Source: Cellulophaga sp. BC115SP (GTDB lineage: Bacteria; Bacteroidota; Bacteroidia; Cytophagales; Spirosomataceae). Taken from it: 64,000 bases of DNA. The stretch lies in the NCBI RefSeq assembly GCF_009905545.1, contig NZ_JAAALB010000018.1, positions 62,001 through 126,000 of the forward strand, written 5' to 3'. Both the position numbers and the translations under genes were made by a program. The notes beneath the pieces are model-generated. The model ran no database searches and was not told where the DNA came from. It saw only the letters and a list, made by a program, of their open reading frames with translations. This document shows, piece after piece, positions 52,804-61,900 of this stretch. The first letter of the stretch is position 1. Every line of letters begins with the position of its first letter.

Positions 52804-55776
52804 ATGAAAAATACTACAGCACTTGAAACGTACATCGCCAACACCAAAGCTCTACCCTTGTATCAAAAGGAAACACAAGAATATGACAAACTCCTCAACT
52901 ATCTAACTGGTTATACGGATGAAGTTCCTGAAATTAATGTACGCAGCATAGAAATACTTTCCCTAGAAACTCTTCTGGGATCTATTGAAGAATGGGATGA
53001 ATGGGAAGAGAGAGTAGTAGGATTGAGACATACAAAACATTGGTTTTTATCTATTCCAAAAGCCAATAGCTACATGCCTAAACCTGAGTACTTATTTCAA
53101 GCATTATTATCATGGGCAAATGCACAGATTTCTGAAGATACTCGTCTATCCAAAATAGATAGCATCCTTACTAAAATAAATAACTACACAAACGACTTTG
53201 GAGGATTGATATATTGGATGTCAAAAGTTCAACCTCTTGTAGTTAATGATAAGCCTACAGCGCTAGGTGAATATGTTTTAGAAAATACAGATGCTAATTT
53301 GATTTCCCTAAATGAGGCATTTTCTTTGGATTATCACTCTTTACTTGATTTGTTTCTTGTTAAAAGACCAGATTTAATAGAACTTTTCTTGAAAGATTTT
53401 CATCGAAATCTTGTTCCTCAGGCTAACTTATGGAGTAGAAACCAAGACAGCAAGCTAAAAAATGCCTTTAAATATATAGAAACCATTCTAGCTTATCAGG
53501 GAGAGAAATATGGTTCCATATTCGAGAATATATTTCATAAAACAGAAGACAATGAGTCTAAATGGAAACTGTTTCAATTGTTACTAAAGTATATACCCAA
53601 TCAAATTCAAACTTATCAAGAATCATATTACAATGATATTTTTGAAAAGCAAGCACAGTATTTTATCAATAGTAATCATTATTTGATTGATGAATATTCC
53701 TCAAAATCTTATTTGAGGATTTGTATACCTTACTTATCAAACTTGAACCCAGCAAAGTATAAGCCCATAATCAGTGATAGACTCTTCAAGATGTCAAAAC
53801 ATCATTTCTTACCTTACGATGTTATTGACGTAATTACTGAAATATTGGATAGAGAGGATGTTGAAAAAATTTACACCAATATGGTACAGTTCAATCGATT
53901 TTCTCCCAAACAATTACAATATTCATTGAATTTAGTCCAAAAATTAGATTACCACACGTACTTACCACAGATTTGGGACATCAGTAAAATAAACTCTATA
54001 GAGCTTAATCAAGTAGCAGGTAAGTTTTTAGCAATACTTGGTAATGATGCTATTCCGCAAGCAACAGAACTTCTAAGTTCTAAAAAGGCCTATACAAGAC
54101 AAATGGGAATGAGTCTACTAGAATCATTGGATACTGTAGAGACCAAAAAGATAATCTATAACTTCTTGGAACTGGAGCCTAACGATGATATTCGAGATAG
54201 TTATACCGAACTACTGAACCAGATGATTAGTAAACCATGTACAATTGAGGAAATTAGGGCTAAAATTGAATTTGCGGAAAAAAGAATAAAGCTATCGACT
54301 CCACTAGCGCCATGGTTGGATGACAAAGAAATATCTCCTTTATACTTTAAAGATGGAACTCCTTTGAATACTAATGAGATAAGATTTTTGTACTATCGCA
54401 TGAGTAGAATCAAAGAAATTGGTTTTGACTTTGAAGCAAAATTACTACTAGAACATATCGATATGAATCGAACAAACGAATATGCAAGTAGTTTGATTGA
54501 TACATTTTTTAGCAATTGGGCACCTGCCAATCTTAAGTTTTGTCTAACCTTAGCAAGTACAATGGGTGATGCCAGTGTTATTCGTACACTTAGAAAAAAG
54601 GTATTTGAGTTGACTGAAAGTAATCGTGGAAAAATGGCGGAGTACGTAGTAAAAGCCATTGCTCTCAACGGAAGCACGCAAGCCCTACGTGAAGTTGAAT
54701 ATCTTTCCAGAAAATTTAAGTCTAAGTACAAAAACATTGGAAAAGCAGCTATAGAGGCATTCGAGCTAGCCGCTGAGGAACTAAACATGGACCCTTATGA
54801 CCTAGCCGATCAAATTGTTCCTGATTTTGGGTTTGAAGGATTGTTTAAAACCTTTGAGCTAGATGGTCAAGAATATAGAGCATTTATTAATCATGATTTT
54901 AAAATCTTATTTTTAAATGAAAGCAATAAAACACTAAAGTCTTTACCTAAAAGCGCCCCTCTTGAATTACAGAATGAATTTAAAGAAATGGGGAAAGAAA
55001 TAAAGGAGCTTGTAAAATCTCAAACCTACCGTTTGGAGCAATATCTGATTATTCAGCGTCAGTGGGAAACTGAAAAATGGCAGAACCTCTTCCTCAATAA
55101 CCCCATGATGTTTGTTTATGCAACCAGATTGATTTGGGGAGCATACAACGAGCAAAAACAATTGTTATTTACTTTCAAAATACAAGAAGATCAAACCTGT
55201 ATCAATCAAGATGGTGATGAGGTAGAATTTGAAAATGGGCTTTTTGTAAGAATTGTACATCCTATTGATCTTACCAAATATACTATTGACTATTGGTCGA
55301 AGACACTTAAAGATGAAAACCTACAACCTGCATTTTTACAGCTAGATCGCAATGTTTTTAATTTCAACGAAAAACATAAAGGATACAAAATTTCTACGAA
55401 TTATAGAGGCATAGAGATGTCTGCTTATAGGCTCTTATCCTGTCTTGAAAAAAGAGGGTGGCTCAGAGGCTCGGTGGTAGATAATGGACGTATTGGCAAT
55501 TACTATAAGGATTTTGCTCAAGAAGGTGTTTCAGCGGTATTTGCTCAAGAAGGAGAAATTGGTATTGGTTTTATGGAAGGTAATGCAATAATAGGAAATA
55601 TGATGTTTGTCAAAAGTGGCAGCATTAAATTTCGTACTGGTCCAGATGAACCTACACATGAGAGTGACCCAAGACTAATTCCCTTTGAACAAATCTCCCC
55701 TATTATGTACTCAGAGGTAATGGCAGATATGCAGTTTTTCAAAGAAAATGATACTAGACAAAACAGCGGTAATTAA
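52804..55776 (+). CDS. DUF4132 (MolR/YehI-like) protein, paralogue 2
   Basis: This 990-residue protein is collinear with paralogue 1. Shared segments include LLGSIEEWDEWEER near residue 58 and the long C-terminal module (PDFGFEGLFKTFELDGQEYR; YLIIQRQWETEKWQ; MFVYATRLIWGAY). The N-terminal third is strongly diverged between the two, while the C-terminal ~350 residues are highly conserved. This fits a variable recognition part and a fixed functional part, but that is inference. It lies 210 bases after paralogue 1 and 5 bases before the VWA gene. Confidence 0.85.
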   Translation: MKNTTALETYIANTKALPLYQKETQEYDKLLNYLTGYTDEVPEINVRSIEILSLETLLGSIEEWDEWEERVVGLRHTKHWFLSIPKANSYMPKPEYLFQALLSWANAQISEDTRLSKIDSILTKINNYTNDFGGLIYWMSKVQPLVVNDKPTALGEYVLENTDANLISLNEAFSLDYHSLLDLFLVKRPDLIELFLKDFHRNLVPQANLWSRNQDSKLKNAFKYIETILAYQGEKYGSIFENIFHKTEDNESKWKLFQLLLKYIPNQIQTYQESYYNDIFEKQAQYFINSNHYLIDEYSSKSYLRICIPYLSNLNPAKYKPIISDRLFKMSKHHFLPYDVIDVITEILDREDVEKIYTNMVQFNRFSPKQLQYSLNLVQKLDYHTYLPQIWDISKINSIELNQVAGKFLAILGNDAIPQATELLSSKKAYTRQMGMSLLESLDTVETKKIIYNFLELEPNDDIRDSYTELLNQMISKPCTIEEIRAKIEFAEKRIKLSTPLAPWLDDKEISPLYFKDGTPLNTNEIRFLYYRMSRIKEIGFDFEAKLLLEHIDMNRTNEYASSLIDTFFSNWAPANLKFCLTLASTMGDASVIRTLRKKVFELTESNRGKMAEYVVKAIALNGSTQALREVEYLSRKFKSKYKNIGKAAIEAFELAAEELNMDPYDLADQIVPDFGFEGLFKTFELDGQEYRAFINHDFKILFLNESNKTLKSLPKSAPLELQNEFKEMGKEIKELVKSQTYRLEQYLIIQRQWETEKWQNLFLNNPMMFVYATRLIWGAYNEQKQLLFTFKIQEDQTCINQDGDEVEFENGLFVRIVHPIDLTKYTIDYWSKTLKDENLQPAFLQLDRNVFNFNEKHKGYKISTNYRGIEMSAYRLLSCLEKRGWLRGSVVDNGRIGNYYKDFAQEGVSAVFAQEGEIGIGFMEGNAIIGNMMFVKSGSIKFRTGPDEPTHESDPRLIPFEQISPIMYSEVMADMQFFKENDTRQNSGN

Positions 55777-55781
55777 GTACT

Positions 55782-56975
55782 ATGACAGACGAAAAAGAAT
55801 CACTCCGACGCTGGCGCCTTATGTTAGGAGGCGATGAAGCTGATGGCACCCAATATCAACTGTCTGATTTAGACAGTCAGATTGATGCTGCCCTCTCGGC
55901 TCTGTATGACTTTGAAAGAAAACGAAGCTTTAATTATGGACAAAATGGAGGAGGCGCAGGAGGAAATAGTAGCTCCAGTCCTTCTGTGGCACGTTGGTTA
56001 GGGGATATTAATAAATATTTCCCTCAGTCGGTAGTGCAAGTGATGCAAGGTGACGCCTTAAAGCATCCTGAGTTACAGCAAAAGCTCATGCTAGAACCAG
56101 AAATTTTGGAAAAAGCTACGCCCAACGTGCATTTAGTTGCCAGTTTAATGGAACTAGGCAAATTAATCCCTTCCAAAACCAAAGAAACTGCTCGTAGAGT
56201 AGTGCAACAGGTAGTAGAGGTGTTAATATTAAAATTAGAGCAAAAAACGATACAAGCTATTACAGGCGCTATCAACCGAAGCGTTCGTAATAATCGTCCT
56301 CGCTATAATGAGATAGATTGGAATACAACTATTCGAAAAAACCTCAAAAACTATTTGCCCGAATACAAAACCATTATTCCAGAAATTAGAGTAGGTTTTG
56401 GACGTAAAAACAAACGATCTTTAAAAGATATAGTTTTGTGCCTTGATCAAAGTGGTTCAATGGGCGCCTCTGTTGTCTATTCAGGCATATTTGGTGCAGT
56501 TATGGCTTCGTTACCACAAGTAACAACCCAAATGGTGGTATTTGATACTGAAGTGGTTGATTTGACAGAAGATTTGAAAGACCCTGTAGACTTGCTCTTC
56601 GGAGTACAACTTGGTGGAGGTACCGACATCAATAAAGCTCTCGGATATTGTCAAGAAATTATTACGAAGCCCGACGATACCATTCTGATTATGATTACGG
56701 ATTTGTATGAAGGAGGTAATCAAGCACAGATGCGCAAACGTATAGTGGAGCTCAGTGAGTCGGGGATTCAAATAATTTGTCTGCTAGCTTTAGACGATTC
56801 GGGTGCACCTTCTTTTGACAAAGACAATGCTAAATTTCTCTCCAACGTGGGAGTTCCTGTCTTTGCTTGCACACCAGATTTGTTTCCAGATATGATGGCA
56901 GCTGCCATTAACCGACAAGATATGAGTACATGGGCAAGCCAAAATGACATCGTTCTGAAAGGATCAAATTCATAA
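55782..56975 (+). CDS. VWA (CoxE/YehP-like) protein, last gene of cluster
   Basis: This 397-residue protein has an N-terminal helical region, a Gly/Ser-rich linker (~54-67) and a C-terminal VWA domain. The full MIDAS set is present: Asp222, Ser224 and Ser226 (CLDQSGSMGAS), Thr281 (LGGGTDINKA) and Asp307 (MITDLYEGG). VWA proteins of this type act with MoxR ATPases as metal-dependent adaptors that bind the target. It starts 5 bases after the second DUF4132 gene and ends the run; a hairpin follows. Confidence 0.92.
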   Translation: MTDEKESLRRWRLMLGGDEADGTQYQLSDLDSQIDAALSALYDFERKRSFNYGQNGGGAGGNSSSSPSVARWLGDINKYFPQSVVQVMQGDALKHPELQQKLMLEPEILEKATPNVHLVASLMELGKLIPSKTKETARRVVQQVVEVLILKLEQKTIQAITGAINRSVRNNRPRYNEIDWNTTIRKNLKNYLPEYKTIIPEIRVGFGRKNKRSLKDIVLCLDQSGSMGASVVYSGIFGAVMASLPQVTTQMVVFDTEVVDLTEDLKDPVDLLFGVQLGGGTDINKALGYCQEIITKPDDTILIMITDLYEGGNQAQMRKRIVELSESGIQIICLLALDDSGAPSFDKDNAKFLSNVGVPVFACTPDLFPDMMAAAINRQDMSTWASQNDIVLKGSNS

Positions 56976-57435
56976 GCAATCGAAACGCCACCTAGTTGGT
57001 AGGTGGCGTTATAAGCTAAAAATCAAGCCTTTACAGGATAGAGTTTTTCTCCATAATTAAGAGTGTCAACTTTAATATTTGAAGCCCTTTACCTTCAAAT
57101 AATTTCTACAAAAAAAAAACATAGCAAAATACACTCTGGCACGGTTTTAGAGCAAATAGTCTAAAATTGCCGCACTTCAATTTCGTACTAATTTTAGTAT
57201 GCTTATCCTCTATTATCCTCACTCATTCAAAACTCCTGCGTATAGTCATAATTTAAGCCTCAATGGCATAATTTTTGCTCCTTTTTAAGCAAGCAACCGC
57301 CAGTTGTATTCAAAAAATCAAAATTTCCTAAGTAGAAAACATCTCCGCCAACCAAAGAGCAATCTCTCGATTGTGACTTTGACTGTATTTCTATGTGGGC
57401 TGTAAAAGGTGTTTAATTCAATTAATTTTATGCTC
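56976..57435. other. Intergenic region upstream of the adhesin-like gene
   Basis: 460 bases. After the cluster hairpin it holds a perfect 7-bp inverted repeat TTTTAGA / TCTAAAA at 57145-57166, a possible operator. No gene or clear -7 box was recognised. Confidence 0.45.
56984..57010 (+). terminator. Hairpin ending the SWIM-MoxR-VWA cluster
   Basis: AACGCCACCTA / TAGGTGGCGTT with loop GTTGG, directly after the VWA stop. The stem is strong, but there is no T tract on the plus strand. Confidence 0.6.
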
Positions 57436-60400
57436 ATGAACAAGTTTACCCAAGTAGTTGTGGTACTGTGTATTTCTATACTCAGTATCTTTCAAACACA
57501 TGCGCAGGTGAAAACATTGGAGAATAATAAAATCCCGATGGATCCAATCGTTGGAACTGGCGTTACCATTAACTCCTCGCTATCTCTTACTGGTGGCGCA
57601 ACAAACACTTCAAACGTCGTAAATGGCGACCTTCGTGATTTTGCTACAATCGATTTAACACTCTCTCTTCTAGGCGGTGGTGTTGGTCTAACCGTACAAG
57701 ATGCTAAACAATACTATCCCGCTGGTAATGTTGTAGGTTTTGTGGTAGCTCCTGGAGCTGGTTTACTCTCAGCTTCCGTTTTATCAAACATCTCAATCAA
57801 AACATACCGAGATGGTACGCTTCAAGAAACAGCTACTTTATCAGGAGGTTTATTGAATGCTTCCGTACTAGGTGGTAGCATTGGAAAGCAAATTTTAAGT
57901 TTCACTACTACAAAAGACTTTGACCAAGTTCAATTGTTCTATAGTGGTGGTGCGGTTGGTTTATTCAATAGCTTAAATGTATATTATGCTTTTGAAGGCC
58001 CTGCGGCAACAACTAATTTAGATTGTGCTGACAAATGGGTGAATGGTGGAACAGGGAGTTATACTGTTAATGGAGCAACGACAAGTTCTATCCCTCTGGT
58101 TGGGGGTCTTACATGTGTTGGTGGCGTTTCTAACGAAAACAACGTAATTGATGCTAATACGACCAATAATGCAGATTTAACGATATTGGTTGGAGTTGCT
58201 TGTTCAAGCTATATTGAAGTAGCAAGCGCTACCGCAAGACCAGCAGGTAGTGAGGCAGGTTTTGTTATTTCAGATGGTAACACGCTTATTGACTTAAGCT
58301 TATTCAGTAATTTGAAAATTCAAACTTATAACGGCTCTATCCTTCAAGAAACTATTACTGGTAACAGTTCAACAATAAAGCTTGGGTTGCTTGGAAATTC
58401 TAACAAATATGAGTTCGGCTTTAAAACTACTAAAGCCTATAACAAAATTAGAATTACAGCAAATGGAGGATTATTGTCTGTAGCAACTAATATAAAGGTA
58501 TTTTATGCTTATTCTAAGCTTGATACCGATAATGACGGATTTGCAGATTGTATAGACAAGTGCCCTACAGGGCCTGACTATTTTGATGAAGATGGAGATG
58601 GTCGTCCAAACGGTATACCTTGTGATAAAAATGAAATCAATGTTTCCATTGCAAAAACAAGTAGCAATAATGGAGCACCTGTTCCACTAGGTTCACAAGT
58701 TACTTATACAATAAAAGCGACAAAAGCTGCGGGAACAGAAGACCCTACGGGTTTAGAAATTACAGATTTACTTCCATCAACAGTAACGTATGTTTCTCAC
58801 TCAGCTGAATCTGGAACAACCTATGATAAAACAACAGGTAAATGGTATATCGGTAGTTTACTAAGTGGCGATAAAACAGAAGTAACCCTTACTATTACAG
58901 TTACAGCAAATGCTGAGGGTATTACTTACAATACAGCAACTGTTACTGCGAGTGATAACAACGTGAACAGAGGTAAAAACTCAGATACAAATTGTTTCAC
59001 TGTTCCTGCAAAACTTTGTACTGGAGAAACAAGGACATTACGTGTACCTAGTACATACACTAACTATCAATGGAAAAGAAACGGAGTAAACATACCGGGT
59101 GAAACAAAAGATTCATTAGTAGTAAGAGAGGCTGGCGAGTATACCATTTCATTAGATTTAGTTGCTGGTTGTCCGACTGGTAACTGTTGTCCAATCATCA
59201 TTGAAATGGCACCACTTCCTGAACTATTAGCTACAGCACAACCAACTAAAGGTTATTGTACAGGAGCAACTATCAATTTAGGTGTAACTACTACTAATAC
59301 TGTTAGTATTTCATGGGCTGGTCCAAATAATTTTACCTCTACCGTAGCGAATCCAACTATAAGCTCAGCAAGTGCTGTAAATGCAGGTGTTTATACCATC
59401 ACGGGTACATCATCTTTGGGTTGTACAGCAACAGCTACAGTTCAGGTAAATGTTAATCCTATTCCAACAGCTACAGCAAATGCTCCACTTCAAGTTTGTT
59501 TGAATGGTACAGCTAATCTTTCGGTAAGCAGTAATCCAGCTGGCGCAAGCTACTCATGGTCAGGTCCTGCAGGATTTACTTCTACAGCTGCCAACCCTAC
59601 AATTGCATCTGTAACAAATGCTAATGTAGGAACTTATTCTGTAAGTGTAACTGATATCAACGGTTGTACAGCAACAACAACTACTTCAATCAGTCTATAC
59701 TCTGCTCCAGATGTGAAAATTACTCCAACAGCATTGGCTGTCTGTGAGCAATCTCCTATTACTTTGACAGCTTCAGGTGCATCAACGTACTCTTGGACAG
59801 GTCCAAATGGATTTACTTCTACTTCGGCAAACCCAACAGTAACAGCAAGTGCTTCGATGACTCAACACGCAGGTGTCTATACTGTAACAGGTGTTAGTGG
59901 TGATAACTGTAGTGCTATTGCTACTGTAAACGTAATGGTGAATCCTAAACCAATGGTTACTGCAACTACAGTAGTAGCGGTTAACTGTTCGGGTGTACCA
60001 CTTACTTTAAGTGCGACAACAGACGGAACAAGTCCTTCATATTCTTGGACCGGACCAAACAGCTTTACTTCAACAGCTGCAAGTCCAGTAGTTTCTGCAA
60101 CTGCAACAGCTGCTATGAGCGGAACTTATACGGTTACGGTAACAGATAGCAAAGGTTGTATTGGTACGGCATCAGTTGCTGTAACAGTTAACCCTGCTCC
60201 TACTACGACAATCACAGGTGGTCCAACAATTACAGTATGTTCTACCACTCCAATTGCCTTTACTCTAGGTGGAAAACAAGCAGGCGAAACTTACGCTTGG
60301 TCTGGTCCAAACAGCTTTACTTCAACCGCAGCTGAACCAACTGTAACAGCATCAGCAACTGCTGCTAACCAAGGTGTTTATACTGTTGTAGTAACTAGTC

Positions 60401-60987
60401 CATTGGGATGTAACCAAACAGCAACAGTTAGTGTAACTGTAAATGCAACTCCTGTTGGAACTACTGAAAACAAAGAAGTTTGTGCAGGTACTCCTGTGAC
60501 ATTGACTGCTACAGGTGGAACTTCATATCTGTGGGATACTGGTGAAACAACAGCATCGATTTCAGTGACTCCTATGTTCTCTACAACATATCGTGTAACT
60601 AAATCTTCAGCTCAAGGATGTTCTATCGAAGATACATTTAACGTGACTGTTAAAGCAGCTCCAATTTCAGCAGGGGTAGTTACAATTTGTAACGACAATG
60701 GTACTCCAGGAACTGGTGCAGATGATAAGTACACTCTCACATTAAACCCAACTGGCGGTAGTGGAACAACATATACAGTATCAGGTGGTATTACATCGGC
60801 TTCTCCACTAAATTATGGTGCTACATCAAGTGTATTTGGTCCATTCCAAATCAGTGATGGCCCTAAAACAATTACAATTACTGATGCAAATGGATGTTCG
60901 TTGAACAACGTGACGATCACGCCTCCAGCGACATGTTCATCTTGTCCTCAAGTTTGTGTGCCGATTACAATTACAAAAGTGAGATAG
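57436..60987 (+). CDS. Secreted SprB-like adhesin with DUF11 and PKD/Ig-like repeats
   Basis: This 1183-residue protein has a signal peptide (MNKFTQVVVVLCISILSIFQ, then THAQ). Residues ~25-365 hold two related ~160-residue beta domains. A calcium-type loop follows (DTDNDGFADCIDKCP; DEDGDGRPNG), then a DUF11 domain (~405-515) and a Gly/Cys-containing Ig-like unit. Five PKD/Ig-like repeats of ~80 residues come next (SWTGPNGFTSTSANPTV and variants), then SYLWDTGETTASISVTP. The end is CPQVCVPITITKVR, with no standard T9SS type A domain. Such proteins act as gliding or attachment adhesins in Bacteroidota. In-frame starts at 57409 (GTG) and 57430 are possible; 57436 gives the best signal peptide. 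Confidence 0.88.
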   Translation: MNKFTQVVVVLCISILSIFQTHAQVKTLENNKIPMDPIVGTGVTINSSLSLTGGATNTSNVVNGDLRDFATIDLTLSLLGGGVGLTVQDAKQYYPAGNVVGFVVAPGAGLLSASVLSNISIKTYRDGTLQETATLSGGLLNASVLGGSIGKQILSFTTTKDFDQVQLFYSGGAVGLFNSLNVYYAFEGPAATTNLDCADKWVNGGTGSYTVNGATTSSIPLVGGLTCVGGVSNENNVIDANTTNNADLTILVGVACSSYIEVASATARPAGSEAGFVISDGNTLIDLSLFSNLKIQTYNGSILQETITGNSSTIKLGLLGNSNKYEFGFKTTKAYNKIRITANGGLLSVATNIKVFYAYSKLDTDNDGFADCIDKCPTGPDYFDEDGDGRPNGIPCDKNEINVSIAKTSSNNGAPVPLGSQVTYTIKATKAAGTEDPTGLEITDLLPSTVTYVSHSAESGTTYDKTTGKWYIGSLLSGDKTEVTLTITVTANAEGITYNTATVTASDNNVNRGKNSDTNCFTVPAKLCTGETRTLRVPSTYTNYQWKRNGVNIPGETKDSLVVREAGEYTISLDLVAGCPTGNCCPIIIEMAPLPELLATAQPTKGYCTGATINLGVTTTNTVSISWAGPNNFTSTVANPTISSASAVNAGVYTITGTSSLGCTATATVQVNVNPIPTATANAPLQVCLNGTANLSVSSNPAGASYSWSGPAGFTSTAANPTIASVTNANVGTYSVSVTDINGCTATTTTSISLYSAPDVKITPTALAVCEQSPITLTASGASTYSWTGPNGFTSTSANPTVTASASMTQHAGVYTVTGVSGDNCSAIATVNVMVNPKPMVTATTVVAVNCSGVPLTLSATTDGTSPSYSWTGPNSFTSTAASPVVSATATAAMSGTYTVTVTDSKGCIGTASVAVTVNPAPTTTITGGPTITVCSTTPIAFTLGGKQAGETYAWSGPNSFTSTAAEPTVTASATAANQGVYTVVVTSPLGCNQTATVSVTVNATPVGTTENKEVCAGTPVTLTATGGTSYLWDTGETTASISVTPMFSTTYRVTKSSAQGCSIEDTFNVTVKAAPISAGVVTICNDNGTPGTGADDKYTLTLNPTGGSGTTYTVSGGITSASPLNYGATSSVFGPFQISDGPKTITITDANGCSLNNVTITPPATCSSCPQVCVPITITKVR

Positions 60988-61015
60988 TATAAATCTTATT
61001 TTGCGAGATAAATAC

Positions 61016-61045
61016 AAAAGGGAGCCTGCATTAGGCTCCCTTTTT
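61016..61045 (+). terminator. Terminator of the adhesin-like gene
   Basis: AAAAGGGAGCCT / AGGCTCCCTTTTT with a short loop, ~30 bases past the stop codon. Confidence 0.9.
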
Positions 61046-61087
61046 GTTGTTTGAGTAGAGCTCAATTAATTTTACCCACAATACCTT

Positions 61088-61175
61088 ACTAGTTCAAGAC
61101 TTAGTCTTGGACTTATTTTTTTATACAGTTTATAAACTGAAGCAAAAGATAGTCCGAGACTAAGTCTCGAACTAG
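61088..61175. repeat. MITE/REP-like palindromic element, copy B
   Basis: An 88-base element. ACTAGTTCAAGACTTAGTCT at the left end pairs with GAGACTAAGTCTCGAACTAG at the right. The centre TTATACAGTTTATAAACTGA is shared with copy A at 12574-12657. Each end is itself a short palindrome (AGACTTAGTCT). Confidence 0.8.
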
Positions 61176-61900
61176 GCAATAATGCAATTATATTTTGTAC
61201 GATTACTTAGATGAAAGTAAATTATGCCATAAACAAAAAGTGTAAAAGTACTTATTTTCCAAAGTCCAATCATGCAAAAACGGTATGAATCGGCATGGAG
61301 AAAACACAAAATGACACATCACTTTCAGATTATTTGAAAGCTAGAATTTCAACAGAATAATAACTTGGGGAAATATTTTTATAGAAGATATTAAGACAAG
61401 AAATAAATAGCAAAAGGGAGTCAAGTCTCGAATTGTAGTAAGGTTAAAAAACATTCAATACCGTGCAATTAAACCGCCTAATTACTGCTTATTCGAATGC
61501 GTCATGAGCAAATGACTTATTACCATTAATACTATCAATCCAAGTAACTTCCCTCCCGTGCCTATATAGATACCTAAACTTACGAAAGAATTTACAAATT
61601 GGATTCAGCTTATATCCTAGAATTTCTTGTAAAAAGGACATCTAGGATGCATCCCTAAGCGTATTTTCTACGAATACCCTACTATTATTTTCTTTTACAC
61701 AGAAAAAACTTCGATTATATAATTTTCATCTTTTGTCAAAGATTATAGGCCATTCTGAAAATCTATTCAGCTTTGAAATGAAAAATTCGTTATGTTTTTC
61801 TCTCGACTTGACTTTGTAGAAAAAAAATCGTTTATTGCGAAAAATGAGTTTTTTACCATTTTTTACCTAAAAAGCAATAAACTTCAAAGACAATCAAATT

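Larger units (their letters stand above)
60988..61900. other. 913-base intergenic region
   Basis: It holds the adhesin terminator (61016-61045) and MITE-like copy B (61088-61175). The remaining ~725 bases up to the arginine-deiminase-like gene are AT-rich, and no gene, RNA fold or promoter box was identified. Confidence 0.55.
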
